Shown here: positions 23,650-37,110 of the stretch, in pieces
How the letters are laid out: each line of letters opens with the position of its first letter
Numbering within the stretch: position 1 is the stretch's first letter
Source of the DNA: Cymbidium sinense
Lineage: Eukaryota > Streptophyta > Magnoliopsida > Asparagales > Orchidaceae
Direction of reading: 5' to 3'
Length of the DNA stretch: 64,000 bases
Assembly: GCA_021442155.1 (NCBI GenBank)
Contig: CM038221.1
Span: forward strand, 24,365,906 to 24,429,905
Notes under the pieces: generated by a model
The model's database searches: none
What the model saw: only the letters and a program-made list of their open reading frames with translations
What the model was told of the DNA's origin: nothing
Translations under genes and position numbers: made by a program

Positions 23650-24800
23650 TCTCAATAGGTGGATAGTTGCTTCAGCGATCGGGCGACAAGGTAGTAGAAG
23701 GCACTCTCCTTCCCTTCATCATTGGCTTGGGCCAACAAAGCCGAGAGTTGTCTAATGTAGTAGAGGGGTGAGTGGCGGGATAGGCTAGGCGGTGGCTTCA
23801 CCAAATATTGCTTGATATCTTCAAAGGCATCGAAACTTATCATCTCACTTGAACTTTGCATCCTTTTTTATAAGTGCTAACAATGGTTTGCATCTCCCTG
23901 ATAGGTTGGAAATAAAGCTTCTTAAATACACCAACCGTCCTTAGAAAGATCTGAGTTGAGATAAACTTTTAAGAGGTAGCATTTCTAAGATAGCTTTAAT
24001 TTTTTTCGGATCTATTTCTATTCCCCAGTGTCGGATAACAAACCCAAGGAATTTTCTTGAAGCTACTCTGAATGCACACTTTAGGGGATTCATTTTGAGA
24101 TTATATTATCTTAACTATTCAAAAACTACTCTCATGTCAAAGAGATGGTCTTCCTTTTCTCTGCTCTTGACTACTATATCATCAACATAGCACTCAACCT
24201 GATGGTGGATGAGTTCATTGAAGATCTGAGTCATGGCCCGTTGGTATGTAGCACCGATTTTAAGGCCAAAGGCATGACCCATATAATATAGATTTTTCGG
24301 GTTTGAAAAGCAGTATTTCTTTCTTCCTCGGGGGCCATCATGATTTGGTTATAGCCAGATGACCAATCTATGAAAGAGAAAATTGCATGAGATGAGGTGA
24401 TTTCCACCATTAATTCTGGTATAGGAAGCGGAAACTCATCCTTAAGACATGCCTTATTTAAATCCTTGAAATTGATGTATATGTGAATTTGCCCATTCTT
24501 CTTCTTAACTGGTATGACACTGGCTAACCAGGTAGGGTATTTTTCATTCCAGATGAAACCACCACCAATCAGTTTCTTGACTTCAAAAATTATCTATTGT
24601 TCGATTTCTAATCGCATGCATCTAGGAGCTTGCTAGATAGGGTTAGCTCTAAGATCTATTGCTAGTTTTTGGACTGCTACGTTTGGAGATTATAAGGCAT
24701 CTCTTCATAACTCCATGCAAAGTAGTCTTTAAACTTAGTCAATAGCCTAACTAAGTCATTGGTTTCTTCTTCATTCAGTAACAAAATGATGCATGTTTTA
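23650..24800 (-). pseudogene. pol: Element B reverse transcriptase, YVDD retained, frame broken
   Basis: The catalytic YVDD box is at 24178-24189, preceded by GLU-CYS as in H. The connection part near 23800-23860 (AFEDIKQYLVKP) and the entry region near 24700-24780 correspond to 8514-9560 in H. Numerous one- and two-base indels break the frame between these blocks. Reverse transcriptase function is therefore lost in this copy although the active-site box survives. Confidence 0.87.
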
Positions 24801-24892
24801 CGTGGATTTTCTTCCATCTCGAGGTTGGTTTCTTTAGGCTTGTCAATTGTTGAATGGATCTCATCTTTAAATTCTAGCGGTGCATCTTTGAT

Positions 24893-25990
24893 TTAGAGAT
24901 CATCTAGATCATCTAAGGTTTCTAAACACACATTCTCATAAAAGTTGGTGTTGTGTGAAAAGAACCTATCAAATTCTAAATGATTGGTAACAACTAAGCA
25001 GTAATCGTCATCATCGACTAGACCCACTGTACCGAATCCTAGTCCTGCTCTTGATTGTGCTTCTCTTCTTGTATTGTTCCAAAACTTTTCAAAATACTCT
25101 GACCTTTGTCTGGACCATGTATGAGGAACCAAACCTTTCTGTATAAGATTATGAACATAAGGCGAGTAAAAGTCAAACGATAATTCCAATAATTCTTTGT
25201 ATGAATTCTCCTCAAGTTCTACATCATCTTCAGGACTTGAGGAGGATGATCCCAAAAAGAATCTCTTCAGCTTCATCTCATTGGAAGACTTAGGGGCTTC
25301 CTTAACTACCAAACCTTCAACTTTTTGAGATAAAAGTGAGGTTAGAGCTAAGGTTCCCAGCTGTTTCCAGATAGTTTTACATGCATTTGATTCAAATACT
25401 TTGCTTTGTCTGTAGGGCCTGTCTTCATCACTGTTTGGCTCGAGTGTCACCTCTAATGAAACCCACTGAGAGGGGTTGGTATATCTAATCACATTAGACT
25501 CATCCTCAGGATTCCAAGTCTATGTGAATAGTAGGGTACTCTATGAACTGGAACATAACCTGTTAGATAATGGCTAACCGGTCTTCCACCTCAGGGCGCC
25601 TCTGCCCGGTGGAGGTTGAGTCATCCCTACCATGTCCATATGATGGAATGAATTGTGGGTGGAATGTGATATGAGGATCTATTTTTTCTTCAATTTCCTT
25701 TTCTTGTTCACTTGGATTTTCATTTTTCTTTTCTTTTTATTTTAGATTTTCTCTTTCTTCATTTTTTTTCTTTTGCTTTTGAATTTGAGTTTTGTCCAAG
25801 TAACGAGAAAGGGTGTTCTAAAGAAGATAATAGATCATGACCTCATATATCTCAACCTCTCTAATTGAAGATGACTTTCATCTCCTTTGACACAATACTC
25901 AATCTAATTCTTCACGAACTTGATGCAAGAAGGGAGGATGGAATTATCTTATTGATGTATCCAAGGCTGTGAGCAAAGCGGTGAATGAAG
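24893..25990 (-). pseudogene. pol: Element B protease-RT linker, with a 199-residue open stretch
   Basis: The longest open stretch in the window (24893-25492) lies here. It has an acidic/serine patch (FFLGSSSSSPEDDVELEENS), a basic WSRQRSEYFEKF segment and RAGLGFGTVGLVDDDD, then ends ETLDDLDDL just before RT. H has the same order at 9561-9911. Upstream (25500-25990) is a Lys/Glu-rich part with poly-pyrimidine plus strand at 25680-25790. No enzymatic domain is known to me; RAGLGF is weakly like the Gly-rich motif preceding RT in Tat elements. Confidence 0.7.
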
Positions 25991-26001
25991 TATTGAATCA
26001 A

Positions 26002-26475
26002 TTATACAAAACTTGGCTTCAATCTTCGGTCACATATCTCCAAAGGTACTATGAACCTAAAGCCCCCCTCATTGAATTCTCTCAACATCATCCGATCTCG
26101 TGAGTGTGGAGATGTCAATCCCAAATAGGCAAGGGTCTTTGACTCATAATGTTCATCGATGCACCGGATTGATGAAAACTCTAGCAAGTCTAATGCCCTG
26201 TCAGCTGTAATGTAGAGGAGCGGTTGTGCTCCATGTCCCCAGTAGGTCTTCATCTGAAATTGATTCCTTGAGCTTCTAAATAATGTGCCTCTTCACCAAT
26301 AGTGGTCAATTGAGCTAAGCATATCTCAGGATCAAGGAGAGCCTTGATTGATTATTCTCTCATCTCTTTAGATAAGATAAGAGCATCGCATATGCTTAGC
26401 TTAGATGGAAACTTTCTTAGGTGAGAGAGGACATTGTAGTCCACCTTGGCCTGGTCCTCCACAAGCATATCCAAT
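26002..26475 (-). pseudogene. pol: Element B aspartic protease, active-site Asp changed and frameshifted
   Basis: Homologous to the D protease (62418-62950). The part before the active site reads PLLYITADRALDLL. At the active site the Asp codon of D is AAT (Asn) here (26168-26170) and one base is missing just after it, so the following NIM-containing part is out of frame. Both changes abolish a retropepsin, which needs this Asp. The sequence after it gives the chance reading IRCIDEHYESK. Confidence 0.8.
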
Positions 26476-26479
26476 GGTG

Positions 26480-26940
26480 GAGCATCCTATGGAGGGGCTT
26501 CTCAATCCTTTAAACCAATGACTTATTTCCCTCTATCTTGAGGTGCTGCCCTAGGAGGTAGAACCTTGCCACTATGGAGGTTGACTTCAGTGATCTCTTG
26601 TGGCAAGGTAATGGAAGGTTCTATCTGCATGTCAGGCTCACCTACAGGTTTTCCTATGGGACCCTCAGAATCGGATGATTCCAAGTCTATGTCAAGAGGT
26701 GAACCCATAGTATTGATTAAGAAAATCCAACTCATTAGAGGAAGATCAGAATTGTTATAGTTATTGTTTAGACTTAAAGAGTTATCATTAGGAACAGATT
26801 TAAACAACCCATCAGAAGTGACACAGATGTAATTCAAGCTAGCTTTATTCTTCAATTTCTTGGATTTGATAGGAGGTAAAGCATAAATCAAGTAAAATAA
26901 GAGTGAGGGATTTGATACCCATCCACGATACAAGATGTCT
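26480..26940 (-). pseudogene. Element B gag-protease linker (Asn/Ser/Asp-rich)
   Basis: A 136-residue open stretch (26523-26933) with ASLNYICVTSDGLFKS, SLNNNYNNSDLP, then IDLESSDSEGPIGKP and TLPQEITEVNLHSGKVLPP. The same order of blocks occurs in D at 61945-62415 and in H at 40280-40640, so it was coding. It is low-complexity and acidic and matches no domain I know. A short GAA microsatellite (26941-26960) flanks it. Confidence 0.75.
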
Positions 26941-28245
26941 ACTAGAAGAAGAAGAAGAAGCTAAAATAGTGATGGTCGCTGATGTGGTAGGGATAAAAGT
27001 TGGCTTTGTCACATGATGTTGTTGCTACTGCTGAGCTCCCCCTTACCTTGAGTTGGCTTTGGCAACTTGCAAACATTCCTTGATGTTGGGTTTGTGACTC
27101 GGCACACAGAGGAAAGTTTCTTGATCTTGAATAATCTTTTAGAGGTTTTGGATAAGGAGATATCCCAATATTCTTTGGTTTTGGAAGGATCAGTATCCCA
27201 AGGATTACCTAATGGAACTAGATGGTTGTTCTATAAGGTATTCCTTTGGGATGATTATAACATCGGTCTTGAAGCTATGTTCAGCCCTTAAATATGAGTA
27301 ATCTTCCAAAATATGACCTAGCATATGGTAGGGATAAAAGTTAGGATCATTGCTTTTCCCACTTTTCTTTGGCCTTCTAGGTTTGGATAGTTGAAAGCGA
27401 GGTTTCTTTAAGAGATTATTAAAGATTTTCCTAACTACCTCCCTCTTAAATGAATATGGTTTGTTTAGTTTATCCATAAGAGTAGGTGGATGGTAGCTAT
27501 CTAGTGGGGGGTATGTGTATCATTATTAGAGTGGATATGGCTAAGGAGGAGGCGGTGTAGGCTGTGGAGGCTGATGTGGCGATAATGCCAGTGGTAGAGG
27601 AGGCGAAAGTGATGGGCGTGGAGCAGGTCTCTCAACTACTCTTTGGCCCTATTTCCCCCTTATCTTGCTATCTTGCCCCGGCTTCTTCTCATATATCTTA
27701 CGTGGTTGGCTTTATTGGTATATCTAGAAGCTAACTTTGGATTCTCCTTGCAAACTAGCCTTATTGATTAATTTCTCAAAGTTTTGATGGTGAAACCTTT
27801 GAGCATGAAGGCAACCAGACCATGGATATTCTTAAGCAAAATCTCAATAGCATGTTGTTCGGATAGATGTGGTTCAAATTTCATACTAAATTATACCATC
27901 TAAGAATGTAATCAATAAGGGACTCACCATGGTTTGTTGAGCCTGAGATCACCAACAATGACCCCTTTGAGCTCCATCAAACCTCTTGATAAGAGTTGCT
28001 CAAAGCAAAAGTATTCTTTGAACTTGGGAAGTTTAGTATACCAATCAAAGCTATCTCTACTAAGCTCTTGATGAAGAGATGGAAGAGTAAAGTATCACTA
28101 CCACCAGCATTGCAACAATAAGCTCTGAAATGTGCAATGTGCTACCTCGGTTCCCCACGCCGAAAACTCTTGAAGGAAGGTGGCATGAATCCCTTAGGAT
28201 ATTGGATTGCATTAAATTCCTCCAGGTAGGGTCTATCCTTTGGGA
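26941..28245 (-). pseudogene. gag: Element B gag
   Basis: Gag forms the capsid particle. In sense it begins with a box reading GRPYLEEFNAIQYPKGFMPP (28173-28240), typical of Tat/Ogre gag, then the capsid region (about 27730-28130). The nucleocapsid-side block (27205-27477) has SFKREVVRKIFNNLLKK and YHMLGHILED. In D the latter is a CPYH...LGHILEDC zinc-like knuckle; in B both Cys are Tyr. Frameshifts lie between the blocks. Confidence 0.8.
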
Positions 28246-30151
28246 CTGATGATCCTCCTCGGGCTTGTGCCAACACTTCCTTCACCTACTGCTCAACCAT
28301 GGACTTGATATCTTTTTCCAATATTGAGGTACTATCCACTACCTTCCTATACATGCTAGCTTTACCTTTCTTTACTGGAGGTAAAGTCTTAGCTAGATCC
28401 AAGACATGCACCAACTCTGGATGACTAGTCTCAACTATGGTAGGATGAACTACTGGGCTTGGTTCTGCAATGCTAAGATAGCTACTAACAGATCTTTGAG
28501 CCTCTTCTCAATCTTATCTATCTTTTCATCTTTCTGCTTTATCTATGCTAGGAGGTGTTGGGTCGAGTGGGCTGTGTCTTCCTACTCAAGCTCAACACCT
28601 TCCATAGTCTAATGCTCTCTGAGGAGGGATCCCCTGGTATCTACCATGCAAACCCTTGCTGAGTCTCCCAACAAATCATCTTCATTGAGATCAAAACTGA
28701 TATTCTCCTCATCAGACTAATCATATCCTAGTATCGCCTTTTTTCCATGAAATAGTGAGCTACTGTCATCTAAAGAACGATCTATCAGGATTGGCACAAA
28801 TGCTTTCGACTGACCGGTAGTGTGATCCACATCGTATACTGTGAGGCATTATACCTCCCCTGCTGTCGAAGAATCATTCCTGTGAGGGTTGTACTTGCTA
28901 GAAGATATACACTCATGTCATTGACTATGTGGGGTGACACTCTAGGAGGTTCTATGATCATGGGTGCAATTGGGTTTCTTCCTCTCCCTATGATGCAACC
29001 ATCTCCAAATCTATTGGTGGTGATGGTGAAGGGATGACCACTATGCTTCAAGGTGCCATTCCTTCACCACCTGGGGGAAAGTTGAGTGAGCTCGACCTCA
29101 CCACTGAAGGTGTAAATGGAATGGGATCCCTTGGCTATAGCTAGATCTCCAACAGGGTCCTCTTCTCCCCGGATGTGGCCTTCATGGCCTGAGAATTGAG
29201 ATGATGAAACATGAGCAGGTGATGGGCGGGGTGTGTGTGGTGGAGACACCACCCACTCTCTCTTGGAGCGGGGCTCTCCTCCCAGGTGAATAGTCCTATA
29301 AGTAGAATATTGTCTATGTGATTGATGCAAAGCGCGATTAGGAAAATCAATGAGTGTGATTGATTTCGACCAAACCTCTACCTCTCTACTAGTGATATGA
29401 GCTATGTATGGGCCTCCTTGCCCTCTCCTATCATGATGTTTCCCACTATGGGGATAACATATCTCAAGTCAAATTGAGCCTCAACTTCGATGTCCATAGG
29501 CCTCACCAACGGCATAGGCGAGGCTAGCATATGACCTCCTACTCATTAGCTCAGTGAAATCAAACCACTGGTGGAGGTGAAGTAGGGATCCTCCTAGCAT
29601 CCTCTCTAGCAGACCTAGAGAGAGGATGGAATGGGTTCACTATAACCAATGAGGAAATCAGAGTGGGAAACTCCTCCATAATTGACCATGTAGCTGCCTT
29701 CATCTCCCTGGCGGTGCATGTATGGTACCTTTTAATCATGTAGTTTTTGTTTCTCCTCTGAGTCTTGGTGGGCTGTGTGGAGTAAGAACTAGACTCAACT
29801 TCAAAAGGCGGAGATAATCTCACAGGATCGGGAGCCTTACCCTTTGAGGTGCTAATGAGTGGGTACTAGCCCTTATTAAGACGCAGGAAACAACGGCGCA
29901 CTCAGATCTACGACAATGACACTATTGAACTGTCTTCCTTTAGTTAGAGGATATAAGTCGATGGCAGTCAATGAATGACTCGCCACTATGGTCTAATAGG
30001 TGAGGGGAGTTCCCTCACAAGTAATCCTTGCCCCCTCAAAGCCTCATCCAAAATGAATGAGGTGGGAATAATCAGCATGAGGAAGGCTGGCATGATTCAG
30101 GGCCAAGTCCATCTTGTGGGGAAAAGTAAACACGTACTTGGGTGCAACCAT
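28246..30151 (-). pseudogene. Element B ORF1, unknown function, upstream of gag
   Basis: The start is an ATG at 30149-30151, the same place as in H (43850) and D (58606), followed in all three by KYVFTF. Blocks conserved with the others are SSSYSTQPTKTQRRNKNYMI (in 29560-29823), FHPLSRSAREDARRI, the GHEGHIRGEEDP region (29064-29330) and a PRVSPH region (28785-29051). I recognise no domain. An extra ORF before gag is a feature of Ogre. Stops and frameshifts are frequent. A GGCGG-free, Arg/Ser/Pro-rich middle suggests a flexible nucleic-acid-binding part, as inference. Confidence 0.7.
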
Positions 30152-30189
30152 TTCTATCAAATGGCGAGGCGACTCAAAAAATGCTAACG

Positions 30190-31720
30190 ATAGTCGAATG
30201 TTGAAAATAAACTTGAATCAGATTTTTGTTGACTTTGAGTTTTGAATTTAGAATTTGAACTCATACTCAACATTTGAAAATGTTAAGTGAGTTCAAATGA
30301 TTTGGATAAATTTTAGATTTTGATTGGAAGAGGAATTGTTTGGATATAGAATCCACTTTCAACAAATTTGGGTATGTTTAAAATGGGTTCAAATGTTTTG
30401 TTGTAGGGATGCTTCCATAGGTTCATATTTGAGTTTTAATTTTGATCTTGAGGACCCTTTATTTAACAAATTTAGGTATGTTAAAGTAAAGGGTCAATTT
30501 TCTTTTGTTTTGGATTTGTGATTTTTGGAATTTACTCACTTAACAAATTTGGGTATGCTAAGTGAGATGTTTGAAAACCATTTCTTCTTTTTGTTTCTTT
30601 ATTTATTTTATTTTTCATGAATCATGTGAATTTTAAGAATGGAATCTTCACTTAACAAATTTGGGTATGCTAAATGAAGAATCTAGATGTTTTGTTAATT
30701 TTTATTTTTTTTGAAGAGGATCTTTACTTAGCAAATTTAGGTTTGCTAAATAAAGGATCCAATGTGATTGATTTTGTTCTCTTGATTTTTTGGAAGAGGA
30801 TTTCTACTTAGGAAATTTAGGGTGTGCTAAATAGGAGATCCAAGTGTCTTCTTGTTTTGATTTTGTTGAAAACAAGGATTCTTAGCAAATTTAGGTATGT
30901 TAAGGAAATCTAAATGTGTTTCATTTTGATTATTTTGAAAAGAGGATCCTTAGCAAATTTAGGTATGCTAAATGTATTTTGATTTTGAATTTTGTTGATT
31001 TTGAAAAGGGATCTTAGCAAATTTATTTATGCTAAGGAAATCAAGTTTATTTTCATTTTGAAAAGAGGATTTTCATTTAGCAAATTTAGGTATGCTAAAT
31101 GAAAAAAAATAAATGTTTTTTTATGTTTTGAAAAGATGTTTATTAATTTTATTTTGAAAGAGGATCTTCACTTAGCAAATTTGGGTTAGCTAAATGAAGA
31201 ATCCAAATGATATTTTAATTTTGGAAAGATGATTGTTAGTTTTGATTTTTGAAGAGGTGTTTGTTGATTTTATTTTTTGAAAAGATGATTTTGTTTCTTA
31301 TTTTGAAATGAAATCTTCATTCAATTAAGTATAATGAATGGAGATATTTATTTGTGCTTTTGGAAGATATGATTATTGATTTTGATTGAAAATGAAAACT
31401 TTCATTCAATAAATTTGAACATATTGAATGGAAGTGTTCATTTGTGCTTTTGGAAAATGTGATTGTTGATTTTGATTGAAAAATGAAAACTTTCATTCAA
31501 TACACTTGAGTATATTGAATGAAAGTGTTCATTTGATTTTAGAAAATATGATTATTGATTTTGATTTTGGAAAGTGAAGTCCTCATTTAATAAATTGAAT
31601 AAAGAAGTTCACTTTTATTTTTTTTTTTTGAAAATAATGATTTTGATTTTATTTTTAAAAAGATTCTACATATAACAATCATGAAGATTGTTAGATGAGG
31701 TTGGTTTAAAATTTTTGTGA
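30190..31720 (-). ncRNA. Element B 5' leader hairpin array (about 17 units)
   Basis: Imperfect repeats spaced about 60-120 bp, each an inverted repeat. Plus-strand examples: 30453-30495 has arms GACCCTTTATTTAACA and TGTTAAAGTAAAGGGTC around AATTTAGGTA; other units at about 30258, 30343, 30531, 30645, 30716, 30797, 30870, 30944, 31010, 31066, 31161, 31310, 31398, 31486, 31580 and 31668. Most have the central AATTTRGGTA; those nearest the PBS (31310-31580) use arms of the CATTCAAT/ATTGAATG type. Arms differ between units but pair within a unit. This is untranslated RNA between PBS and ORF1. Confidence 0.85.
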
Positions 31721-32053
31721 AAATATTTTATTATGTGCATTTTGAAAAAGTGCTTTTGGGAATTGATACTTTCATAAATTGATTCTTCTTTATTTTGGAT
31801 GAACCTTCACCATAGAAATGGCAAGAAGGAAATCATTAGTTATTTCTTTTATTAAATTTTTTTTCACCTATTGAATCAATGGGGTTTTAAGACCTACATG
31901 GAATGAGGTCCTAAAACTTAAAGATATTGGCTAGCTTAGCTTAAGGATGAAATAAACTGTGCCAATGGAAAGAAGTATAGTCTCGACCCATATGAAATAT
32001 GATCCACTAACACTTGGACGATGATCATTTACCAAATATGGAGAGAGGAACCA
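31721..32053 (-). other. Element B leader between hairpin array and PBS
   Basis: Noncoding. In other copies it carries two further inverted repeats, CCTTACCAT/ATGGTAAGG and GTTTTAAGACCT/AGGTCCTAAAAC; here the second is visible near 31883-31918 and the first is eroded near 31805-31830. It may include RNA packaging signals, which I cannot show. Confidence 0.5.
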
Positions 32054-32071
32054 TCCCTAACGGAGTCGCCA
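32054..32071 (-). other. Primer-binding site of element B (tRNA-Arg type)
   Basis: In sense the site reads TGGCGACTCCGTTAGGGA, separated from the LTR end (CACCACA) by GATTTTTC. From memory, plant tRNA-Arg(ACG) ends ...CCCCAGTGGAGTCGCCA, which would pair with all but a few positions. Ogre elements are known to use tRNA-Arg. The D copy (56770-56787) fits even better over its second half. Confidence 0.85.
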
Positions 32072-35000
32072 GAAAAATCTGTGGTGAAAATATTCCTGCC
32101 TTCATCTATCCTTTTTGAAAAGGATAAATGAAAATAGAAATATATGCCTTTTTGACACAACATAAATCCGGATGTTCTTATTAGGGTGAGCGGTATGACA
32201 TTGAGGAGAGGTGTACTATCTTGAAGTTTTGAAGTCACCACCCTACAATGGACTAATCACCTCAAAATGACTCAAGGACAATGGGTGCATATGTACCAGA
32301 TTCTTCCCTACTTTATATGGAAAAGTAAGTAGGGTTATTTTAAATTGGGTTTGTTAAGTTCCTAGGGCAAGCCTCCATAGTTAAATACATCCTAAAGAAG
32401 GGATTCCATATGAATACTCTCGATTAAGGTAAATGATCATTGTCTCCAAAGATTTTGAAAAGGTAAGACTATCGATTAGTTTATTTTGGAAAATCAAGTG
32501 GGATCGATCAAGAGAGGAGTTCTTATCGAAGCCAAATGGAGGTAGTAGATGTTTAGGATACTATGAAGCCTAGTAAACATCCCAAACTATTCTATGGTTG
32601 GGCTTTACATTTTTGAAATTGAAGAGTTGAATTTTTATTAGAAGTTTAGGGCTTATAATTTCATAATATAAGGTTATGAAAATGCCTAAGAGGTGAGGAT
32701 TTATGATTATGGACCATAGAAGGGAGAAGCAACCTCAGAACCTAAGTCTAGGGAGCTTTGGCGAGGACCAAAAGCACGACCTAAATTTAAGGAAAAAAAT
32801 GGGTATTCGGTTTGCCTCCACAAGAGAGGTCAAACCACCTGACTGCTTGGACTTACAACTTCCAAGGGGTGGCCGCAACTAACTCTTCCTAGGATTTTAA
32901 ATTCAGGTAGGCAAGTCATATATTTATACAAGATAGCTAGGCTGTTATTTATTTTAGAAAGAGACTAAGTCCTTAAACTCACTCCCTAAGAGACCAGATC
33001 ATGTAAGGGCATGAAAAATGGCCTAGATGTAATGCAAAACATATTACATTTTACTTTCTTTTTTGGACATTCATTTGACTCAAGCTTATAAGACTCATAT
33101 GCCTAATGCATGAGAAATAAGGTTATGGGCCAAAATCAGCGAGAAGGGGGAGGTGTATTTCCATCATGGCTCTCAAAGATCAAGCCAAGTTCTCTGGAAA
33201 AGGTGGAAGCTTCCAGTCAAGAGTGAAAATAATATATTTTTATGCATATGTTAGAAAAGAAATGCTCATCCAGCTAAAGGGTTGCTAATTCTTTTATCTT
33301 CATTTTAACTTAGGCATTAAATGAGGTTATGAGTTATTTATTTTTAATTTTGAGTTGATTAATTTGGTAGAATATTTATTTTTCCCTAAGAGCCTAATCT
33401 CTAGGCCACACATCAAAGCAAGGAAGAAACTAGTAAAATATGCTATTTTTAATGCACAAGCTAAACAAAACATCAAACATTTTATAAAGCTAACAAAAAA
33501 GAATAAAAGGGCAAGTATGGTCAGGCATCACCGCACAAACCCGAAAACAAATTGGGTAGCTCAGCTCTACTCTTATACAACCCAAATTACAAATAAATTA
33601 ATTACAATTAAGCAAGGAATTCATGTTATGGGGGTCTTCAATCTTCATTTCTTCATTCTTCTTTTCCTTTTTTCTTCTTTCTTATTTTGGTTCCTTCTTT
33701 TGGATGATTAGAATGTGGATACTCCAAAGGCTTCACATGGTACATAAGATGTGATCTTGTAATGATATCTCTAATCACTCATAACAATCATTCCAAAATC
33801 TTAATTATAAAGTACATGAAAAGAAAAAAGTAAATCTAACCAAAACCTACAAAATAGAGATTAGCTAAAGAAACCACACATTCCCAAGTATGTATATAAA
33901 AAATTGGACTTAACACCCACACATGGGTAACCAAGTCCACCGCCTATTTTGGATTATGCTTGGGGGTATAAGCACTTCACGCAAAAGCGGTTATATTTTA
34001 TTACAACACCCCTTAAGCACAAACCCTACGAAGATAATGATTGAACTAAATCATACTACTATTTATTCTTGCATACACCTAACATTCAGACTAAAATATC
34101 ACATCACAAAATAAAAGTCAATATCAAACCATGCACCACCCAAACATGGATAGAAGTGGTGACTTATCTAATATGTCATTTAAGGTTTGTGTGGTATGCT
34201 TAGCTAAGCTTTAAGGTTAGAATTTTTTTAAGTGTGAAAAGGTTCAACTTAGAAGGGTGGTCTCATTTAAGTTTTTTTAGTTGATAAGGTTAATTTATTT
34301 GATGGTTTGATTAGTTTGAATGAACTTAATTACTAAAGGTTGTAAAGAGAGAAAAAGAGAAGAGAACTTCTCTTTCCTCCCTACCTTAAGTGATTTCTAA
34401 GGTAGATTCATTAATGATTTTTATTTAGTGAATATTTTATTATGTATTTTAATTAATCCTAAGTTTAGATTTTCTCTAAACAAACATATTCAAAAAGAGA
34501 GTCATTTTAAGATTAAGTGAATTACTATCACAAAACACACAATATTTTATTTCTTTCCCATATGTGTATCATGCACATGAATGAATCCTAAGAATATCTA
34601 TACATGTGATGCAAGTATTTATCACACCTTAATAATGAATGCCAACAGAGGTTGCTTAAGGAAATTTGGAATGTTTCATGTATGCATGATTTTGCTAAGT
34701 AGAAGAGAGTGATTCTTTTATCCATTTTTCATATGCACATTTACAAGTATAAAAGACATAAGTGAGTACGATGCCATTATAAGCACTAGGGGTGTAAGAT
34801 ATAAGACCTACTTAGGGCTACTTAAAGCCTCGCAATCCTGGGATTGTCCAAACTAATATACCACTTTTCTTAAATACATGTGCATGTACAATGAGAAATG
34901 CATGGAAAAGAATCATGCAAAAATTTTATGTTTGTTTATTTGATTTTGGTTGTTTAATTTATATGTGTAATTTGGAATTCCTTCTTGAGTCATGGCATAG

Positions 35001-36799
35001 GAGTGTATAGGAATAGATTTCAAACAAGTGTCATTTCCTTTTCAAATGGACTATACACTTTGCAAATCCTACAAACATATGTTAAGAAAGAGAAAAAAAG
35101 TCACATAACAAATTTTATACTATTCACACACAAGCTCATAAGTACTTATATATAGCATACTTTTGATTTGTAATGTTTGGTTTATAAGTTTTGAAAATAG
35201 TTTTTGATTTAGTAGTGATAATAAACATTTATATCTTACTTTAGCCAAAACATACAATTTGACATAAAGGAAATATTTCATTTTAATTTTATTTTCAGAA
35301 GACATGAATGCATGATTTTCATATGACATACACATTTAGCATGCTAGGAAAAAAATAAAGTGATGTAAGCATTTAACTTCACTCACCCTAATTAAGTCCT
35401 AAAGACAATCTTATAAAGTAAGATCATTTAAAGAGAATCAAAAGTTGTTTAAAGAGACTTTCATTTTATTTTGAGTTTGATTTATTAGAAAGTGTGAAAA
35501 GGTTTGCTAGTCCTAACCCATTCCCACATGTGTGTATTGTTTTAGATTAATTTTTAGGTGATTAGATCAATTTTATGCTTTGGTTAGGTTAAGGTGTAGA
35601 TTAAGTTCATTAATTACCCCTTACCTATACCACTTTAACATATTTAATTAAATAATTTTGAGCCAATGTATGACGTAAAACCACAAGAAATTTAAATCTG
35701 CAATGCATCCTTGGAAAGAAAGGTACCTAATACAATTTCCTCACAATTAATGATTAATTAAGCTAAAGGGTTTGCTTTAAGTACTTTCATAACCCTTCCC
35801 ACACATATAGGTTCGGTATAATTTCCTTCAGTTACTTAGGTTATTGAACACCTAAGCATCTACCCAAGAAGGATTGATTAAGTTTCTGGATTAATTGTGG
35901 TTTTGAGAATTTGATTTGATTAATTAAGTAGATCATTAGTGGATTAATCCTTAATTAGATTTGGATTAAGGAAGAGGGGTTTAGGTAATAGCTTAAGGAA
36001 AATATCTCTATTCCATAAACCTTATAATCACTTAAACAAAGTTTAATTAACTTAATTAAGGAATTAAATGACTATTCACATGCTTAATTAAGCTTAATTA
36101 CATTAAGAGAGTGATTATGGGTTCATTAATTAATTTCTCTGATTAACTCATTATTAAATTCCAAGAAAATTAGGGGAGGCTGAAGTCATCCCATTAAATA
36201 TGAGTGAGAAGTTTGGAATTAATTAATGAAGTCATTAGGGAGTAATTAGGGTTATTAAGTTTTCAAATAAACCCTAATTAAAGAAAATCAACTATTCAAA
36301 TTCAATTATAAGTAATTTTATTAGATTCTCTAATTATCTTTAAGTTGAACTTGAGTTTGTATTTGTTGATATTTTAATAATTAGTTATGAATTTAGAAGT
36401 TTCAATTGATGTAAGTGATTTTATGAATTATGTTAATTTTTTTTAAATAAATCATTTGACACTCAAAATTTAATATCTTTTTGCTCCAAAGGTCATTTTG
36501 ACTTGAAATTTTTTATGGTAGGTGTATTTTAACATCAATTTAATCTCTGAGAATTCCAACTTAATCCAACATGTATTTTTGGTTTAATTAATGGAATTTA
36601 AGTTTTACTAAAATTAAAATTAAGCTCAAAATATTTAGTGAAATTTGGTGATTTTGGGTTTGTTGGATTCCACTCGAAAAGACGAATCCAACGAGCCATT
36701 GTTTACAACATTTTGCTAAATATTTTATTTTCTATGAATTTTTGAAATTTCAAGTGACTTAAAGTAATTTTAAATCAAATTTACAATTTCCTACTTAAC

Positions 36800-37110
36800 A
36801 TCACATACAGCCGGTGACGCAACAGCGATGCGCACTATTGGATGTGTGGTGCTGCGTGGCACGTGCATGCCACTTATACGCCATTGGCGTCGGCCCACAT
36901 CGAAGCAAAATGGCAAGAGCGATGCGCGGTTTTGCTCTGACCCGTCGGATCGCATCGATGGTCCAAATCATATCGCGATCCAGGCTAGGATCACGTCGGC
37001 TGATGAGCCATCCGATCATAAGCGCATGATCGGATGGTCCATTACATCAAGTGATCTAAAGGCGGACATCCTCATGATGAGGTCATCGTGAGCAGGATTG
37101 GGCGGCACGC
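36800..37110 (-). other. GC-rich ACGT/CpG segment in B 5' LTR
   Basis: A GC-rich patch with GGCACGTGCATGCC near 36857 and repeated GATCC/GGTCC words, corresponding to 15640-16010 but considerably diverged. Short ORFs of 60-87 codons in three frames here come from the base composition. Confidence 0.5.

Noticed and set aside
26941..26960. (GAA)n microsatellite as a possible feature
   Set aside because: Only about six units; it is in a broken gag-linker region and has no counterpart of interest.
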